Below are positions 41,535 to 51,300 of a stretch of 64,000 nt of DNA, piece after piece. The DNA is taken from NCBI GenBank assembly GCA_945874145.1, contig CAMCFN010000010.1:1-64000 (forward strand), in the 5' to 3' direction. The number at the start of each line of letters is the position of its first letter. Position 1 is the first letter of the stretch. The DNA is from Akkermansia muciniphila (lineage in GTDB: Bacteria > Verrucomicrobiota > Verrucomicrobiia > Limisphaerales > SXTU01). The position numbers and the translations under genes were made by a program. The notes beneath the pieces are model-generated. The model worked only from the letters and a program-made list of their open reading frames with translations. It ran no database searches and was not told where the DNA came from.

Positions 41535-44500
41535 ATGAACTCACTTGCCACTCGCCACCGGCTTCATCCGTTCGCACCCGCGCTGCTCGGATTGCTACTG
41601 GCCACGCGCCTGACCGCCGCTCCGGCCCCCGCTCCCAAGCTCACGCCGCAGCAGACAGACTTCTTCGAGAAGAAAATCCGCCCTGTCCTCGTGAAGGAGT
41701 GTTACAAATGCCACTCGGCCGAGGGGGGACGCATCAAGGGCGGCCTGCGCGTGGACACCCGCGATGGCCTGCTCAAGGGTGGCGACTCCGGCCCGGCCAT
41801 CGTGCCCGGCAACCCCGACGCCAGCCCGCTCATCCGCGCCATCCGCTATCGCGACCGCAACCTCCAGATGCCGCCGGACGACAAGAAGCTTCCTGCGTCC
41901 CAAATCGCCGACCTCGAAACCTGGGTGCGCATGGGTGCTCCGGACCCTCGCGCCGATGCTCCGAACAAATACGGGGCCGCCCCCACCGACCCCAAACAGC
42001 ACTGGAGCTTCCAACCCGTCTTCAAACCCATCGTCCCTGACTTCCGGAAGGACTGGGTGGCCCTGGCCCGCAACGCAATTGACCATTACGTCTTCGCCAC
42101 GCTGGAGGCCAAGCAGCTCGCCCCTTCGCCGCGCGCCGACAAGCTTACCCTCATCCGCCGGGCGACCTTCAACCTCACCGGGCTGCCGCCCGCGCTTCAG
42201 GAAGTGGATGACTTCCTCGCGGACAACTCCCAGAAAGCCTTCGAGAAGGTCATTGATCGCCTCCTCGCCTCGCCCCGCTATGGCGAACGCTGGGGCCGCC
42301 ACTGGCTTGATGTGGCGCGCTACGGCGACACCACTGGCCGGCGCAACAACAACCGCGGCGAAACCCGCTACCTCCACTCGCACACTTACCGCGACTGGGT
42401 CATCAAATCCCTCAACGACGACCGCCCCTTCGATCAGTTCGCAAAACTTCAAATCGCCGCGGACCGACTGGTCGAGGACGCGGAGTCCAAAGTCCAAAGT
42501 CCAAATCCCAAGGCCGACGGTGCCCAGGAGAGGGTGCCCACCGCTCCACCGTCGCGCAGCGACCTCGCCGCGCTCGGCTTCATCACCCTTGGCCCCCGGC
42601 TGAACAACAACGCCGACGACTTGATTGATGACCGGATCGACGTGGTGGCCAAGGGCTTCCTGGCGCTCTCCGTCACTTGCGCGCGCTGTCACGACCACAA
42701 GTTCGACCCCATTCCCACGAAGGATTACTACGCGCTGCATGGGGTCTTCGCCAGTGTCTCCGAGCCCCGCGAAGGCGTTGAGCTGCCATCGTCCAAGGAC
42801 ACCCCGGCCTTCAAGGAATTCCAGAAGGCGCTTGCCGAGGCGGAAGACGCGCTGAAGAAATTTGAGGACGGCCTGCGCGCGCGGGCCCGGGGGGAGCTGG
42901 TGGGCCGCATCAGCGATTACCTCAAGGCGCTCTATGATTTCAGCAACCCCACCAACACGGTGTCGCTGAACCAGTTCATGCAGCGGCGCAATCTGCTGCC
43001 GGCCGTCGCCGCCGGCTGGAAGGATGCGCTCGACAAGGCGAAGACCGAGCCGCATCCCGTGCTTTCCGTCTGGCACGACTTTGCCGCGTTGCCGCCGACC
43101 AATTTTCTGCGCGCCGCAACTCCCGTCGCCCTCCGGCTCCGCGCCCCCGGCGGCACGAACCGGCCCGTCAACCCGATCGTCGCCCGCGCGCTCAGCTCGC
43201 CACCGGGCTCCATCTCCGTGGTGGCCACGAACCTGGCGCGCCTCTTCAACGATGCCAACACGCGCTGGTTCCAAACCGTGAGCCTGTATGAGTCCCGCAA
43301 GCGTTCCAGCTCCACCAACCTCCCGACCGCGCCCACCGGCCTTTCCGATCCCGCACAGGAGGAAATTCGCCGCGTCATCTACGATCCCGCATCGCCGGCC
43401 TACCTCTTCACCGAGGACAAGGTCGAGGCTTCGCTCCGCCGCCTGCGCGAGATGGGCAACGTGCGCGATCAGCAGCAACGCCTCGTCCGCGTGGTGGATG
43501 ACATTCGCACTTCGCATCCCGGTGCCCCGCCGCGCGCGGTGGTGATCTATGACTCGCCCCAGCCGCGCGACAGCTACGTCTTCATCAAGGGCAATCGCGG
43601 CAGCCGCGGCCCGAACGTGCCGCGCCAGTTTCTGGAAATTCTCTCCGGCGAGGATCGCCAGCCCTTCCGCGACGGCAGCGGCCGACTAGAACTGGCGAAT
43701 CACATCGCCTCGCCCGACAACCCGCTTACCGCCCGCGTGATGGCGAACCGCGTCTGGCTCCACCAGTTCGGCGAGGGCATCGTGCGCACGGCAAACGATT
43801 TTGGCCTGCGCGCGGAGTCACCCACGCACCCGGAGCTGCTCGATTATCTGGCGTGGTCGTTCATGGAAAACGGCTGGTCGGTCAAGAAGCTCCAGAAGCT
43901 CATCATGCTCTCGCACACTTGGCAGCAAAGCAGCGAGGACATCCCGCGCCATTCGCAGGTGGACCCGGAAAACCGCTGGCTGTGGCAGCAAAACCGGCGG
44001 CGGCTGGAATTCGAGGCCCTGCGCGACACGATCCTGCACATCGGCGGCAAACTGGACTTCACCATGGGCGGCCCGGGCGAACGGCTGGATCGCGAACCGT
44101 ATTCCGACCGCCGCAGTGTTTACGGGCTCGTGGATCGGGCCAGCCTGCCCGGCATGTTTCCGGTCTTCGACTTCGCCAATCCCGACATCAGCACCGGCCA
44201 GCGGAACACCACCGTCGTCCCCCAGCAGGCGCTCTTCATGATGAACAGCCCGCTCGTGGTGGAGCAGGCCATCAACACGGTGCAGCGCGGCGACCTCAAG
44301 GTGCTGCCCAACGACTTTGAACGGGTCAAGATGCTCTACCGCCTCATCTACTCCCGCCCGCCCACGGACACCGAGCTCAAGCTCGCGCTCAACTATCTGG
44401 TCAGCGAGATGACCGCGCCGCGCGGCCCGCTGCCGGGACAGCCCCCGTGGGAGTATGGCGTGGGCAGCCTGGACAACCGCACCGGCCGGGTCGCGGCCTT

Positions 44501-45050
44501 CTGGCCGCTGCTCTACAACTCGCAGTCGCGCTTCTATCAGGGCGCAGCCCACCTGCCGGATTCACGCTCCGGCAATCTGCACCTCTCCGCAGGCGGTGGT
44601 CACCCTGGCCTCATGCTCACCCAGTCCATCATCCGTCGCTGGACGGCCTTGGATGACATGCTGGTGAGCATCGAGAGTTCACTGGCGCACACCGGCACCG
44701 GCACCACCGACGGCGTGACCGGCCACATCATTTACAGCGGAGCGGGCAACCTGATGCGTGGCGTGGCGCTCAAGAACGTAGTCGCCTTCAACATCCCGCG
44801 CCTGCGCGTCACGGCGGGGGAGACCATCGACTTCGTGGTCGATTGCCGCGCGGGCTCGCAGGGCGACACGTTCACCTGGGCCCCCATCATCAAGCAGCTT
44901 GACCCCGCGCAGAATCCGCCCGCCCCCACCGGCAAGCAATGGAACGCCCGCCAGGAATTTGGCCCGCCCTCCAGCGCACGCCGACTCTACCCATGGGAAA
45001 AACTCGCGCAGGTACTGCTGGAGACGAACGAACTGACGTTCGTGAACTAA
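41535..45050 (+). CDS. Secreted PSCyt1/PSD1 (DUF1549-DUF1553) cytochrome-like protein
   Basis: At 1171 residues this is the largest secreted protein in the window with a known family layout. It has a signal peptide (1-29), a planctomycete-type haem c site CYKCH (56-60), then DUF1549 (about 200-420; YGERWGRHWLDVARYGDT and CARCHDHKFDPIPTKDYY, a second haem-like site) and DUF1553 (about 720-1000; LELANHIASPDNPLTARVMANRVWLHQFGEGIVRT). A C-terminal segment follows. Partners of this family are usually DUF1501 proteins, absent here. Positions 42484-42507 carry three AGTCCAA repeats read as SKVQSPNPK, a likely repeat-derived insertion. Confidence 0.88.
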   Translation: MNSLATRHRLHPFAPALLGLLLATRLTAAPAPAPKLTPQQTDFFEKKIRPVLVKECYKCHSAEGGRIKGGLRVDTRDGLLKGGDSGPAIVPGNPDASPLIRAIRYRDRNLQMPPDDKKLPASQIADLETWVRMGAPDPRADAPNKYGAAPTDPKQHWSFQPVFKPIVPDFRKDWVALARNAIDHYVFATLEAKQLAPSPRADKLTLIRRATFNLTGLPPALQEVDDFLADNSQKAFEKVIDRLLASPRYGERWGRHWLDVARYGDTTGRRNNNRGETRYLHSHTYRDWVIKSLNDDRPFDQFAKLQIAADRLVEDAESKVQSPNPKADGAQERVPTAPPSRSDLAALGFITLGPRLNNNADDLIDDRIDVVAKGFLALSVTCARCHDHKFDPIPTKDYYALHGVFASVSEPREGVELPSSKDTPAFKEFQKALAEAEDALKKFEDGLRARARGELVGRISDYLKALYDFSNPTNTVSLNQFMQRRNLLPAVAAGWKDALDKAKTEPHPVLSVWHDFAALPPTNFLRAATPVALRLRAPGGTNRPVNPIVARALSSPPGSISVVATNLARLFNDANTRWFQTVSLYESRKRSSSTNLPTAPTGLSDPAQEEIRRVIYDPASPAYLFTEDKVEASLRRLREMGNVRDQQQRLVRVVDDIRTSHPGAPPRAVVIYDSPQPRDSYVFIKGNRGSRGPNVPRQFLEILSGEDRQPFRDGSGRLELANHIASPDNPLTARVMANRVWLHQFGEGIVRTANDFGLRAESPTHPELLDYLAWSFMENGWSVKKLQKLIMLSHTWQQSSEDIPRHSQVDPENRWLWQQNRRRLEFEALRDTILHIGGKLDFTMGGPGERLDREPYSDRRSVYGLVDRASLPGMFPVFDFANPDISTGQRNTTVVPQQALFMMNSPLVVEQAINTVQRGDLKVLPNDFERVKMLYRLIYSRPPTDTELKLALNYLVSEMTAPRGPLPGQPPWEYGVGSLDNRTGRVAAFWPLLYNSQSRFYQGAAHLPDSRSGNLHLSAGGGHPGLMLTQSIIRRWTALDDMLVSIESSLAHTGTGTTDGVTGHIIYSGAGNLMRGVALKNVVAFNIPRLRVTAGETIDFVVDCRAGSQGDTFTWAPIIKQLDPAQNPPAPTGKQWNARQEFGPPSSARRLYPWEKLAQVLLETNELTFVN

Positions 45051-45474
45051 GCGGACGACGGAAAGGGGAGAGAAATCCTGAGGGGCAAACCCTAAACGAA
45101 GGTTCCTCGCCTGAACCTACAGATTCGTGCTTGGTCGGGTAACACCCCATAGCCACCGCCAAGGCGTGCGGACAGTTTGCGAGGCGAAACGGAACGATTT
45201 TCCAATGTGGAAATCTAACCGTTTCGATTAACCACCGACCGACCAACCGAACTGGAAGCCAAACTTCATGATAACTAGCAACCACATCCAGGCCGGCCTC
45301 AGTCTCAGCCGTAGTCATCTGTGCCTGAGCGGCTGTCACAGTCCTCAGCCCGACAAGTAGGGATGCCTCGGAACGTATGCTGGCTATTGTCATGCCCGGT
45401 GCAAGGAATGGTGAACCTATCGCAACCATCGTGAGGCGGGTTCCGGTCGCTGGGTGCATTAAGGAACCAGAAAG
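45051..45474. other. Hairpin-rich intergenic block before the metal-efflux operon
   Basis: The 424-bp gap before the tolC-like gene is less GC-rich than its surroundings. It holds a row of small palindromes: AGGG...CCCT near 45081, AGGTTC (45100-45105) with GAACCT (45113-45118), GGGTAACACCC near 45138, CCGCCAAGGCGTGCGG near 45157, and a large hairpin at 45184-45225. There CGAAACGG pairs with CCGTTTCG and GATTTTCCA with TGGAAATC around ATG. No gene is supported; a minus-strand frame through it lacks family support. It may be a structured leader or a remnant of imported DNA. Confidence 0.45.
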
Positions 45475-46863
45475 ATGAGTTCGCCGCCTCGAAGTCCTCG
45501 ATGGTCGCTGTGGGCCTCCGCAGGCGTCGCCGTGCTGCTCCTCGCTGGCTGCGTGGGCGTGCCGACTCCGAGCGAGAAGTCCGCCCGGCAGCAACTAGAA
45601 ACCGTAGCCATCTCGTATCGGCCCGGCGACGCCCGGCCCCCGCTGCCCGTCTTGAAGGCCGACTCGCCCCTGAGCGATTTTCTGACGCAAGCGATGCTGA
45701 CCCAGCCGCAAGTCGAGGCGGCTTACTACGACTTGGCGGCCTCGGTGCGGCGCATCACGGTCGAGCGATCGCTGCCGGACCCGCGCCTGACTTTCTCCGC
45801 GGACATTCAAGACGTAGTGATGGGGCTTCTGCCGGGCCTGATGATGGACTTCCCCGGCCCCGGCAAGCTGCGCGCCGCCGCGAACGTCGCCGCCGCCGAG
45901 AGCGACGTGAAGTATTTCGCCTTCGAGTCCGCCGTGCTGCGGACGGCCTTCAACCTCAAGAAGCCCTACTACCAGCTTCACTTCCTCGACGCCAAAATCG
46001 TCGTCAACCAGGAGATGCTGCGGCTGCTGGCCGACGTGGAGAAGCTCTCCCGTGCGCGCAACGCGGTCGGCGCGGTCACATTGCAGGACGCGTTGCGGGC
46101 GCAGATCGAGCAGGAGCGGCTCGCCAACGAAATCGCCAACCTCCAGGACTCGCGCAACCCGTTGATAGCGCAGTTCAAGGGCGCGCTGGGCTTGAAAGCG
46201 GAGGACGCCGCGCCGCCAGTTCCCACTAAGCTGGAGACGACGCCGCTCGATTTGAAATCCGACCGGCTGCTCACCGACGCGCTCGCGCGCAACCCGCGCC
46301 TCAAGGCGATGGAAGCCGAAGTGCGCCGCGCCGATGCCTCCATCCGGCTGGCTTACAAGGCGCGCGTGCCGGACTTCTCCCTCGGCTTGGAGGTGGACGT
46401 GAAACCCAATCCGGTGATTTTCACGCCGCAAGCCGGCATGACGCTGCCGGTCTGGCGGGACAAGATTGGCGCTCAAATCGGCGCCGCGCAGGCAGACAAG
46501 CAGGCCGCCGCCGCGCGTTTCAGCGCCGATCAAATCATGGTGGCGGTGGAGTTCGCGGAGAAGTCCTTCATGTTTCGCGAAGCCACGCGCAACCTCGAAC
46601 TGCTCAACGACCGCCTCCTGCCCAAGGCGCGGCAATCACTCGACGTCGCGCGCTTCAGTTACGGCTCCGGCAAACTCGACTTCATCAACCTCCTGGACGC
46701 CCAACGCACGCTGCTCGAATTCCGACTGGCCGAGGTCGAGGCGCGCATTCAGCGCGAACTGGCGCTGGCCGAACTCTCGCTCGTCATTCTCGGAACTCCG
46801 CCCGCCGGCGCACCCATTCTTCCGACGCGCTCGCCCGTGACCAAACCCGGAGGCACGCCATGA
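45475..46863 (+). CDS. TolC/CusC-like outer-membrane efflux lipoprotein
   Basis: The 462-residue protein has a lipoprotein signal (LLLAGC, Cys26) and the outer-membrane efflux protein repeat structure. Two long helical hairpins (LPDPRLTFSADIQDVVMGLLPG, QDALRAQIEQERLANEIANLQD) are followed by VPDFSLGLEV and ARFSYGSGKLDFINLLDAQRTLLEFRL. It forms the outer-membrane channel of a tripartite pump. Its last codons overlap the start of the adaptor gene by 4 bp. Confidence 0.88.
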   Translation: MSSPPRSPRWSLWASAGVAVLLLAGCVGVPTPSEKSARQQLETVAISYRPGDARPPLPVLKADSPLSDFLTQAMLTQPQVEAAYYDLAASVRRITVERSLPDPRLTFSADIQDVVMGLLPGLMMDFPGPGKLRAAANVAAAESDVKYFAFESAVLRTAFNLKKPYYQLHFLDAKIVVNQEMLRLLADVEKLSRARNAVGAVTLQDALRAQIEQERLANEIANLQDSRNPLIAQFKGALGLKAEDAAPPVPTKLETTPLDLKSDRLLTDALARNPRLKAMEAEVRRADASIRLAYKARVPDFSLGLEVDVKPNPVIFTPQAGMTLPVWRDKIGAQIGAAQADKQAAAARFSADQIMVAVEFAEKSFMFREATRNLELLNDRLLPKARQSLDVARFSYGSGKLDFINLLDAQRTLLEFRLAEVEARIQRELALAELSLVILGTPPAGAPILPTRSPVTKPGGTP

Positions 46864-48383
46864 ACTTCTCTCCACTCCGCACTACTGTTCTTGTCGTTAT
46901 CGCGATCGTCGTCGGGCTGCTTGGTGGCGCGCTGGGCATGAGTTTCTTTCGCGGTCACGGCAGTGATGCTTCAGTTCTCGCCGATGGCACGCAGGTCTGG
47001 ACTTGTTCCATGCACCCGCAGGTGCGCCTGCCCAAGCCCGGCAAGTGCCCGATTTGCTCCATGCCCTTGATTCCCGCGAAGCCGGGGGCCAAGTCCAACG
47101 GAACCAATGCGTCGACGGCGGCTTCTGAGTCCATGCTGGAGTTGTCCGACCACGCGCGCGCGATGGCCAGCGTGGCGACCGCTGTCGTGGAGCGCCGTCC
47201 GTTGACGCACGAGATTCGCGCGGTCGGCAAGGTGCAATACAACGAGACCACGCTCGCCGTCATCAACAGCCGCGTGGACGGCTACATCGAGCGACTTTAC
47301 GTGGATTTCACCGGCGTGGAGGTGCAGCCCGGCGACCACCTCGTGGACCTTTACAGCCCGGACCTCCTCGTCGCGCAGCAGGAGCTGCTCATCGCGCTGG
47401 AGAACCGCGCCAGCACGAACCTGGTTGGGTCCGCGCGCATCAAGCTGCTCCGCTGGGGCCTCACGCAGGCGCAGGTGGACGACCTGACACAGCACCGAAA
47501 AATCAGCGAGCGCGTCACGCTCTTTTCGCCCAGCCGCGGCACCGTCACCGAGAAGATGGCGGTGCAAAAGGGCATGGTGAAGGCGGGCGAAATGCTCTTC
47601 CGCCTCGCGAACCTCGACTCGGTCTGGCTCTACCTCGATGTCTATGAAAGCGAGCTGGGCCGCGTGCAATATGGCCAACTCGTGGACCTCACCACCGAGG
47701 CCCATCCTGGCCGCACGTTCTCGGGCCGCATCTGGTTCATCAACCCCGTGCTCACCGAGGAGAGCCGCACGGTGAAGGTGCTCGTGAACATCGCGAACAC
47801 GGACCACGCGCTGAAGCCCGGCATGTTCGCCAGTGCCATCATCCGCATCCCGCTGCTGTCAGACGGGCGCGCGGCCCCGACGGGCGTCGCGGGACAATTC
47901 ACCTGCCCGATGCACCCGCTCGTCCTCCAGCCGCAGCCGGGCAAATGCAAATTGTGCGGCATGGCGCTGACGCAAATCCCCGGCCCGACAGCACAGCTCA
48001 AACCCGAGGAACTTCAAGTTCTCGCCGTGCCCGTGGCCGCCGTGCTCGACAGCGGCGTGCGGACGCTCGTGTATGTCGAGCGGGCAAAGGGACAGTTCGC
48101 GCCCGTCGAGGTGAAGCTCGGTTCGCGCGCGGGTGATTTCTATCCGGTCCTGCGCGGCTTGAACGGCGGCGAGCAAGTTGCGGTGCGCGGGAATTTTCTC
48201 TTGGACAGCCAGTTTCAAGTGCAGGGCTTGCCCAGCCTCTTCTACCCGCAAGGACAGGCTGGTGTCTCTGGTCATCAACACGGCGGCGCGGCTCCGCCCG
48301 CACCGGCAGCGAAGCCCACGGGCCACGAAGGGCACGCCATGCCGAAGGCCGCCGCACCGAAGCCCGCCGAACACAAGCACTGA
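46860..48383 (+). CDS. CusB-type RND adaptor with two heavy-metal-binding domains
   Basis: A 507-residue periplasmic adaptor with an N-terminal membrane anchor (residues about 8-30). A first heavy-metal-binding domain follows at about 47-71 (WTCSMHPQVR...GKCPICSMPL), then the lipoyl/barrel-sandwich core (RVDGYIERLYVDFTGVEVQPGDHL) and a barrel domain. A second metal-binding domain is inserted at about 347-371 (FTCPMHPLVL...GKCKLCGMAL), with a C-terminal membrane-proximal domain and a His-rich tail (HQHGGAA, GHEGHAMP, EHKH). The domains suggest copper, silver or related cations. Two such domains in one adaptor are unusual. Confidence 0.9.
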   Translation: MNFSPLRTTVLVVIAIVVGLLGGALGMSFFRGHGSDASVLADGTQVWTCSMHPQVRLPKPGKCPICSMPLIPAKPGAKSNGTNASTAASESMLELSDHARAMASVATAVVERRPLTHEIRAVGKVQYNETTLAVINSRVDGYIERLYVDFTGVEVQPGDHLVDLYSPDLLVAQQELLIALENRASTNLVGSARIKLLRWGLTQAQVDDLTQHRKISERVTLFSPSRGTVTEKMAVQKGMVKAGEMLFRLANLDSVWLYLDVYESELGRVQYGQLVDLTTEAHPGRTFSGRIWFINPVLTEESRTVKVLVNIANTDHALKPGMFASAIIRIPLLSDGRAAPTGVAGQFTCPMHPLVLQPQPGKCKLCGMALTQIPGPTAQLKPEELQVLAVPVAAVLDSGVRTLVYVERAKGQFAPVEVKLGSRAGDFYPVLRGLNGGEQVAVRGNFLLDSQFQVQGLPSLFYPQGQAGVSGHQHGGAAPPAPAAKPTGHEGHAMPKAAAPKPAEHKH

Positions 48384-48386
48384 CCT

Positions 48387-51300
48387 ATGGTGGACGCGCT
48401 CATCCGCTGGTGCCTGAAGCACGCCTTCCTCGTCATCATCGGCGTGGTGGCGATCATCGGTGGTGGTTACTACGCGTTGAGGAACACGCCGGTGGATGCC
48501 ATCCCCGACATCGGCGAGAAGCAGATCATCGTCTTCGCGGACTGGCCGGGCCGCTCGCCGCAGGACGTGGACAATCAGGTCACGTATCCGCTCACCACGA
48601 GCCTCACCGGCACGCCGGGCGTGAAGACCATCCGCAGCATGTCCGGCTTCGGCTTCGCGATGGTCTTCGTCATCTTCAAAGACGACGTCGATTACTACTG
48701 GGCGCGGTCCCGCGTGCTGGAACGCATCAACGTCGCCCAGCAACGCCTTCCCACCGGAGTCACACCGGTGCTCGGCCCGGACGCGACGGCGTTGGGGCAG
48801 GTCTATTGGTATACCGTCGAAGGCGAAGGGTTTGACCTCGCGGAGCTGCGCAGCATCCAGGACTGGTATCTCCGTTACCAGCTCAACGCCGTCGAGGGCG
48901 TCAGCGAAGTCGGGAGCATCGGCGGGTTCGTGAAGCAGTATCAGATAGACGTTCACCCCGACAAACTCCGCGCCCATCGCGTCACGCTCATGGACGTGAC
49001 GACCGCAGTGCAGAAAGCGAACATTGATGTCGGCGCGAAGGTGATTGAGAAGAACGGCATCGAGTTCTTCATCCGTGGCGTCGGCTTCATCAAGTCGGTC
49101 GAGGACCTGGAGAGGGTCGTCATCCGCCAGGAGAAGGGCACGCCGATTCAGGTGAAGCACGTCGGCACCGTCACGCTCGGCCCGGACTTCCGGCGCGGCG
49201 CGCTCGACAAGGCCGGCGTGGAGGCCGTCGGCGGCGTTGTGCTGATGCGTTACGGCGAAAACCCGCTCGATGTTGTCGAACGCGTGAAGGCGAAAATCAA
49301 GCAGCTCGAACCCGGCCTGCCGCAGAAGACGCTCGCCGACGGTCGCGTCTCGAAAGTCAAAGTCGTCGCCTTCTACGACCGCACCGACATCGTGAAGGAC
49401 ACGGTTGCCACGTTGAAGGAGGCGCTCACCGAGGAGGCGCTCATGGCCAGCGCGGTCATCCTGATTTTCCTGCTGCATCTGCGCAGCACGGTGTCGGTGC
49501 TCGCCACCCTGCCGCTGTCCGTCTGCCTGTGCTTCGTGCTCATGTATGCGTTCGGCGTGGACTCGAACATCATGTCGCTTGCGGGCCTCGCCATCGCCAT
49601 CGGCGATGTGGCGGACATGGGCATCATCATGACGGAAAACATTTACCGTCACATCGCCATCGGCGACCCCAAGAAGTCGCACTTTGAACGGGTCTACGAC
49701 GGCGCGCGAGAGGTGGGCGGCGCGATTGTCACGGCGGTGTCCAACACGCTCGTGTCGTTCATCCCGGTGTTCTTCCTCACCGACCAGGAGGGGAAGCTCT
49801 TCCAGCCGCTCGCCTTCACGAAGACTTTCACCATTGGCTCCAGCGTCATCCTCGCGCTGACGGTCGTGCCGCTGATTTGTTACTTCCTGTTCCGGCCGGT
49901 GACCTGGTCGAAGCGCACGGTCTGGATTTTGGCCGGCGCGCTGGGCTTCGTTACCACGGTGGCCATGCACTTCATCTTCATGTGGGCTGGGGCGACGGGC
50001 CACTACAGCGGCTGGCCGATGGCCATCGCGACCGGCGTCATCGTCGCGCTCGCGGTCGTGCGCATGACGCGCGAGCGCTTCCTGCCACTGGAGGAGAACG
50101 CCGTCTCGCGCCGTGTGGCCGGCGTCTATGAGCCGGCGCTCCGGTGGATTCTGAACCACAAGAAGACCTTCCTCGTTGCGCCCGTGGTGATTCTCATGCT
50201 CGGCCTCACCATCTGGCTCGGCATCGGCACGACGCTGAAGCCCGTCGAGTGGCTTGCCAACCTCGGCGGGCCCGCCGACCACCCGCGCGCCGAACTCGAC
50301 CAGCTCCGCTGGCAGACCGTGCGCCGCGCCGATGGCTCAACGCACAGCCGGATGGTCGCCCACAAGCAGTCCCCCGACAGTGAAGCGGTCGTCCGGGAGA
50401 CGCGCATCTTTCCGGGCATCGGACGCGAGTTCATGCCGCCGCTGGATGAAGGCTCGTTCCTCTACATGCCCTCGCTGCTGCCGCAGGCGGGCCTCGGTCC
50501 CGCCATCGAAGTGAACTCGAAACAGGACCTCGCCATCGCCAGCGTGCCGGAGGTGGAGAGCGTCGTGGGGAAGATTGGCCGTGCCGAGTCCGCGCTCGAC
50601 CCCGCGCCCATCGGCATGATGGAGAGCATCGTCATTCTCAAGCCGGAATCCAAGTGGCGACATATGCCGGTGAAACGGGTGTTCTCCGACTGGCCCGGCT
50701 GGGTGAAGAAGCCGTTGACGTGGCTCTGGCCGGAGCACCGCCCCATCACCAAGAGCGAGATTCTAACCGAGCTTCAGGAGAAGACATCCATTCCCGGCGT
50801 GCTGCCGACCTTCCTGCAACCGATTCAGACGCGGCTCGTGATGCTCCAGACCGGCTTCCGCGCGATGATGGGAGTCAAGATTTACGGCAGCGACTTGAAG
50901 GAGATTGAGCGCCTCGGTCTCGAAATCGAGCAACTCCTCAAGCACGTCCCCGGCGCGACGGACATCATCGCCGACCGCATTGTGGGCAAGCCGTATCTGG
51001 AATTCGAGATAGACCGCGACCGCATCGCGCGCTACGGCGTGAGCATCCGTGACGTGCAGGATGTCATCGAAGTCGCCATCGGCGGCATGAACCTCATGGA
51101 GTCTGTCGAGGGCCGGGAGCGTTACCCGATTCGCGTCCGTTACCTGCGCGAGTTCCGCGAGGACCTTCCCGAGCTGGAGAAAATTCTCCTGCCCACCAGC
51201 ACCGGCGCACAGGTGCCGCTCGCGCAAGTCGTCACCATCAAGAGCGTCCTTGGTCCGCAGGAAATCAAAGGCGAGCGCGGCCTGCTCGTCGGCTACGTGA

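Noticed and set aside
42484-42510. CRISPR-like short tandem repeat (AGTCCAA x3)
   Set aside because: The unit is seven bases with no spacers and lies within a coding frame; it is a simple tandem repeat.
45051-45474. Group II intron or cobalamin riboswitch
   Set aside because: I looked for a domain V-like hairpin, an intron 5' end and the conserved B12-box words and did not find them.
44890-45594. 234-codon minus-strand frame over the gap before the tolC-like gene
   Set aside because: It overlaps both neighbouring genes and passes through several hairpins. Its middle part lacks the usual codon bias and no family is recognisable. It is kept only as an unexplained region.
47859-50282. 807-codon minus-strand frame opposite cusB and cusA
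   Set aside because: Composition is His/Asp/Glu/Arg-rich antisense of RND genes whose plus-strand motifs are intact; this is a GC shadow.
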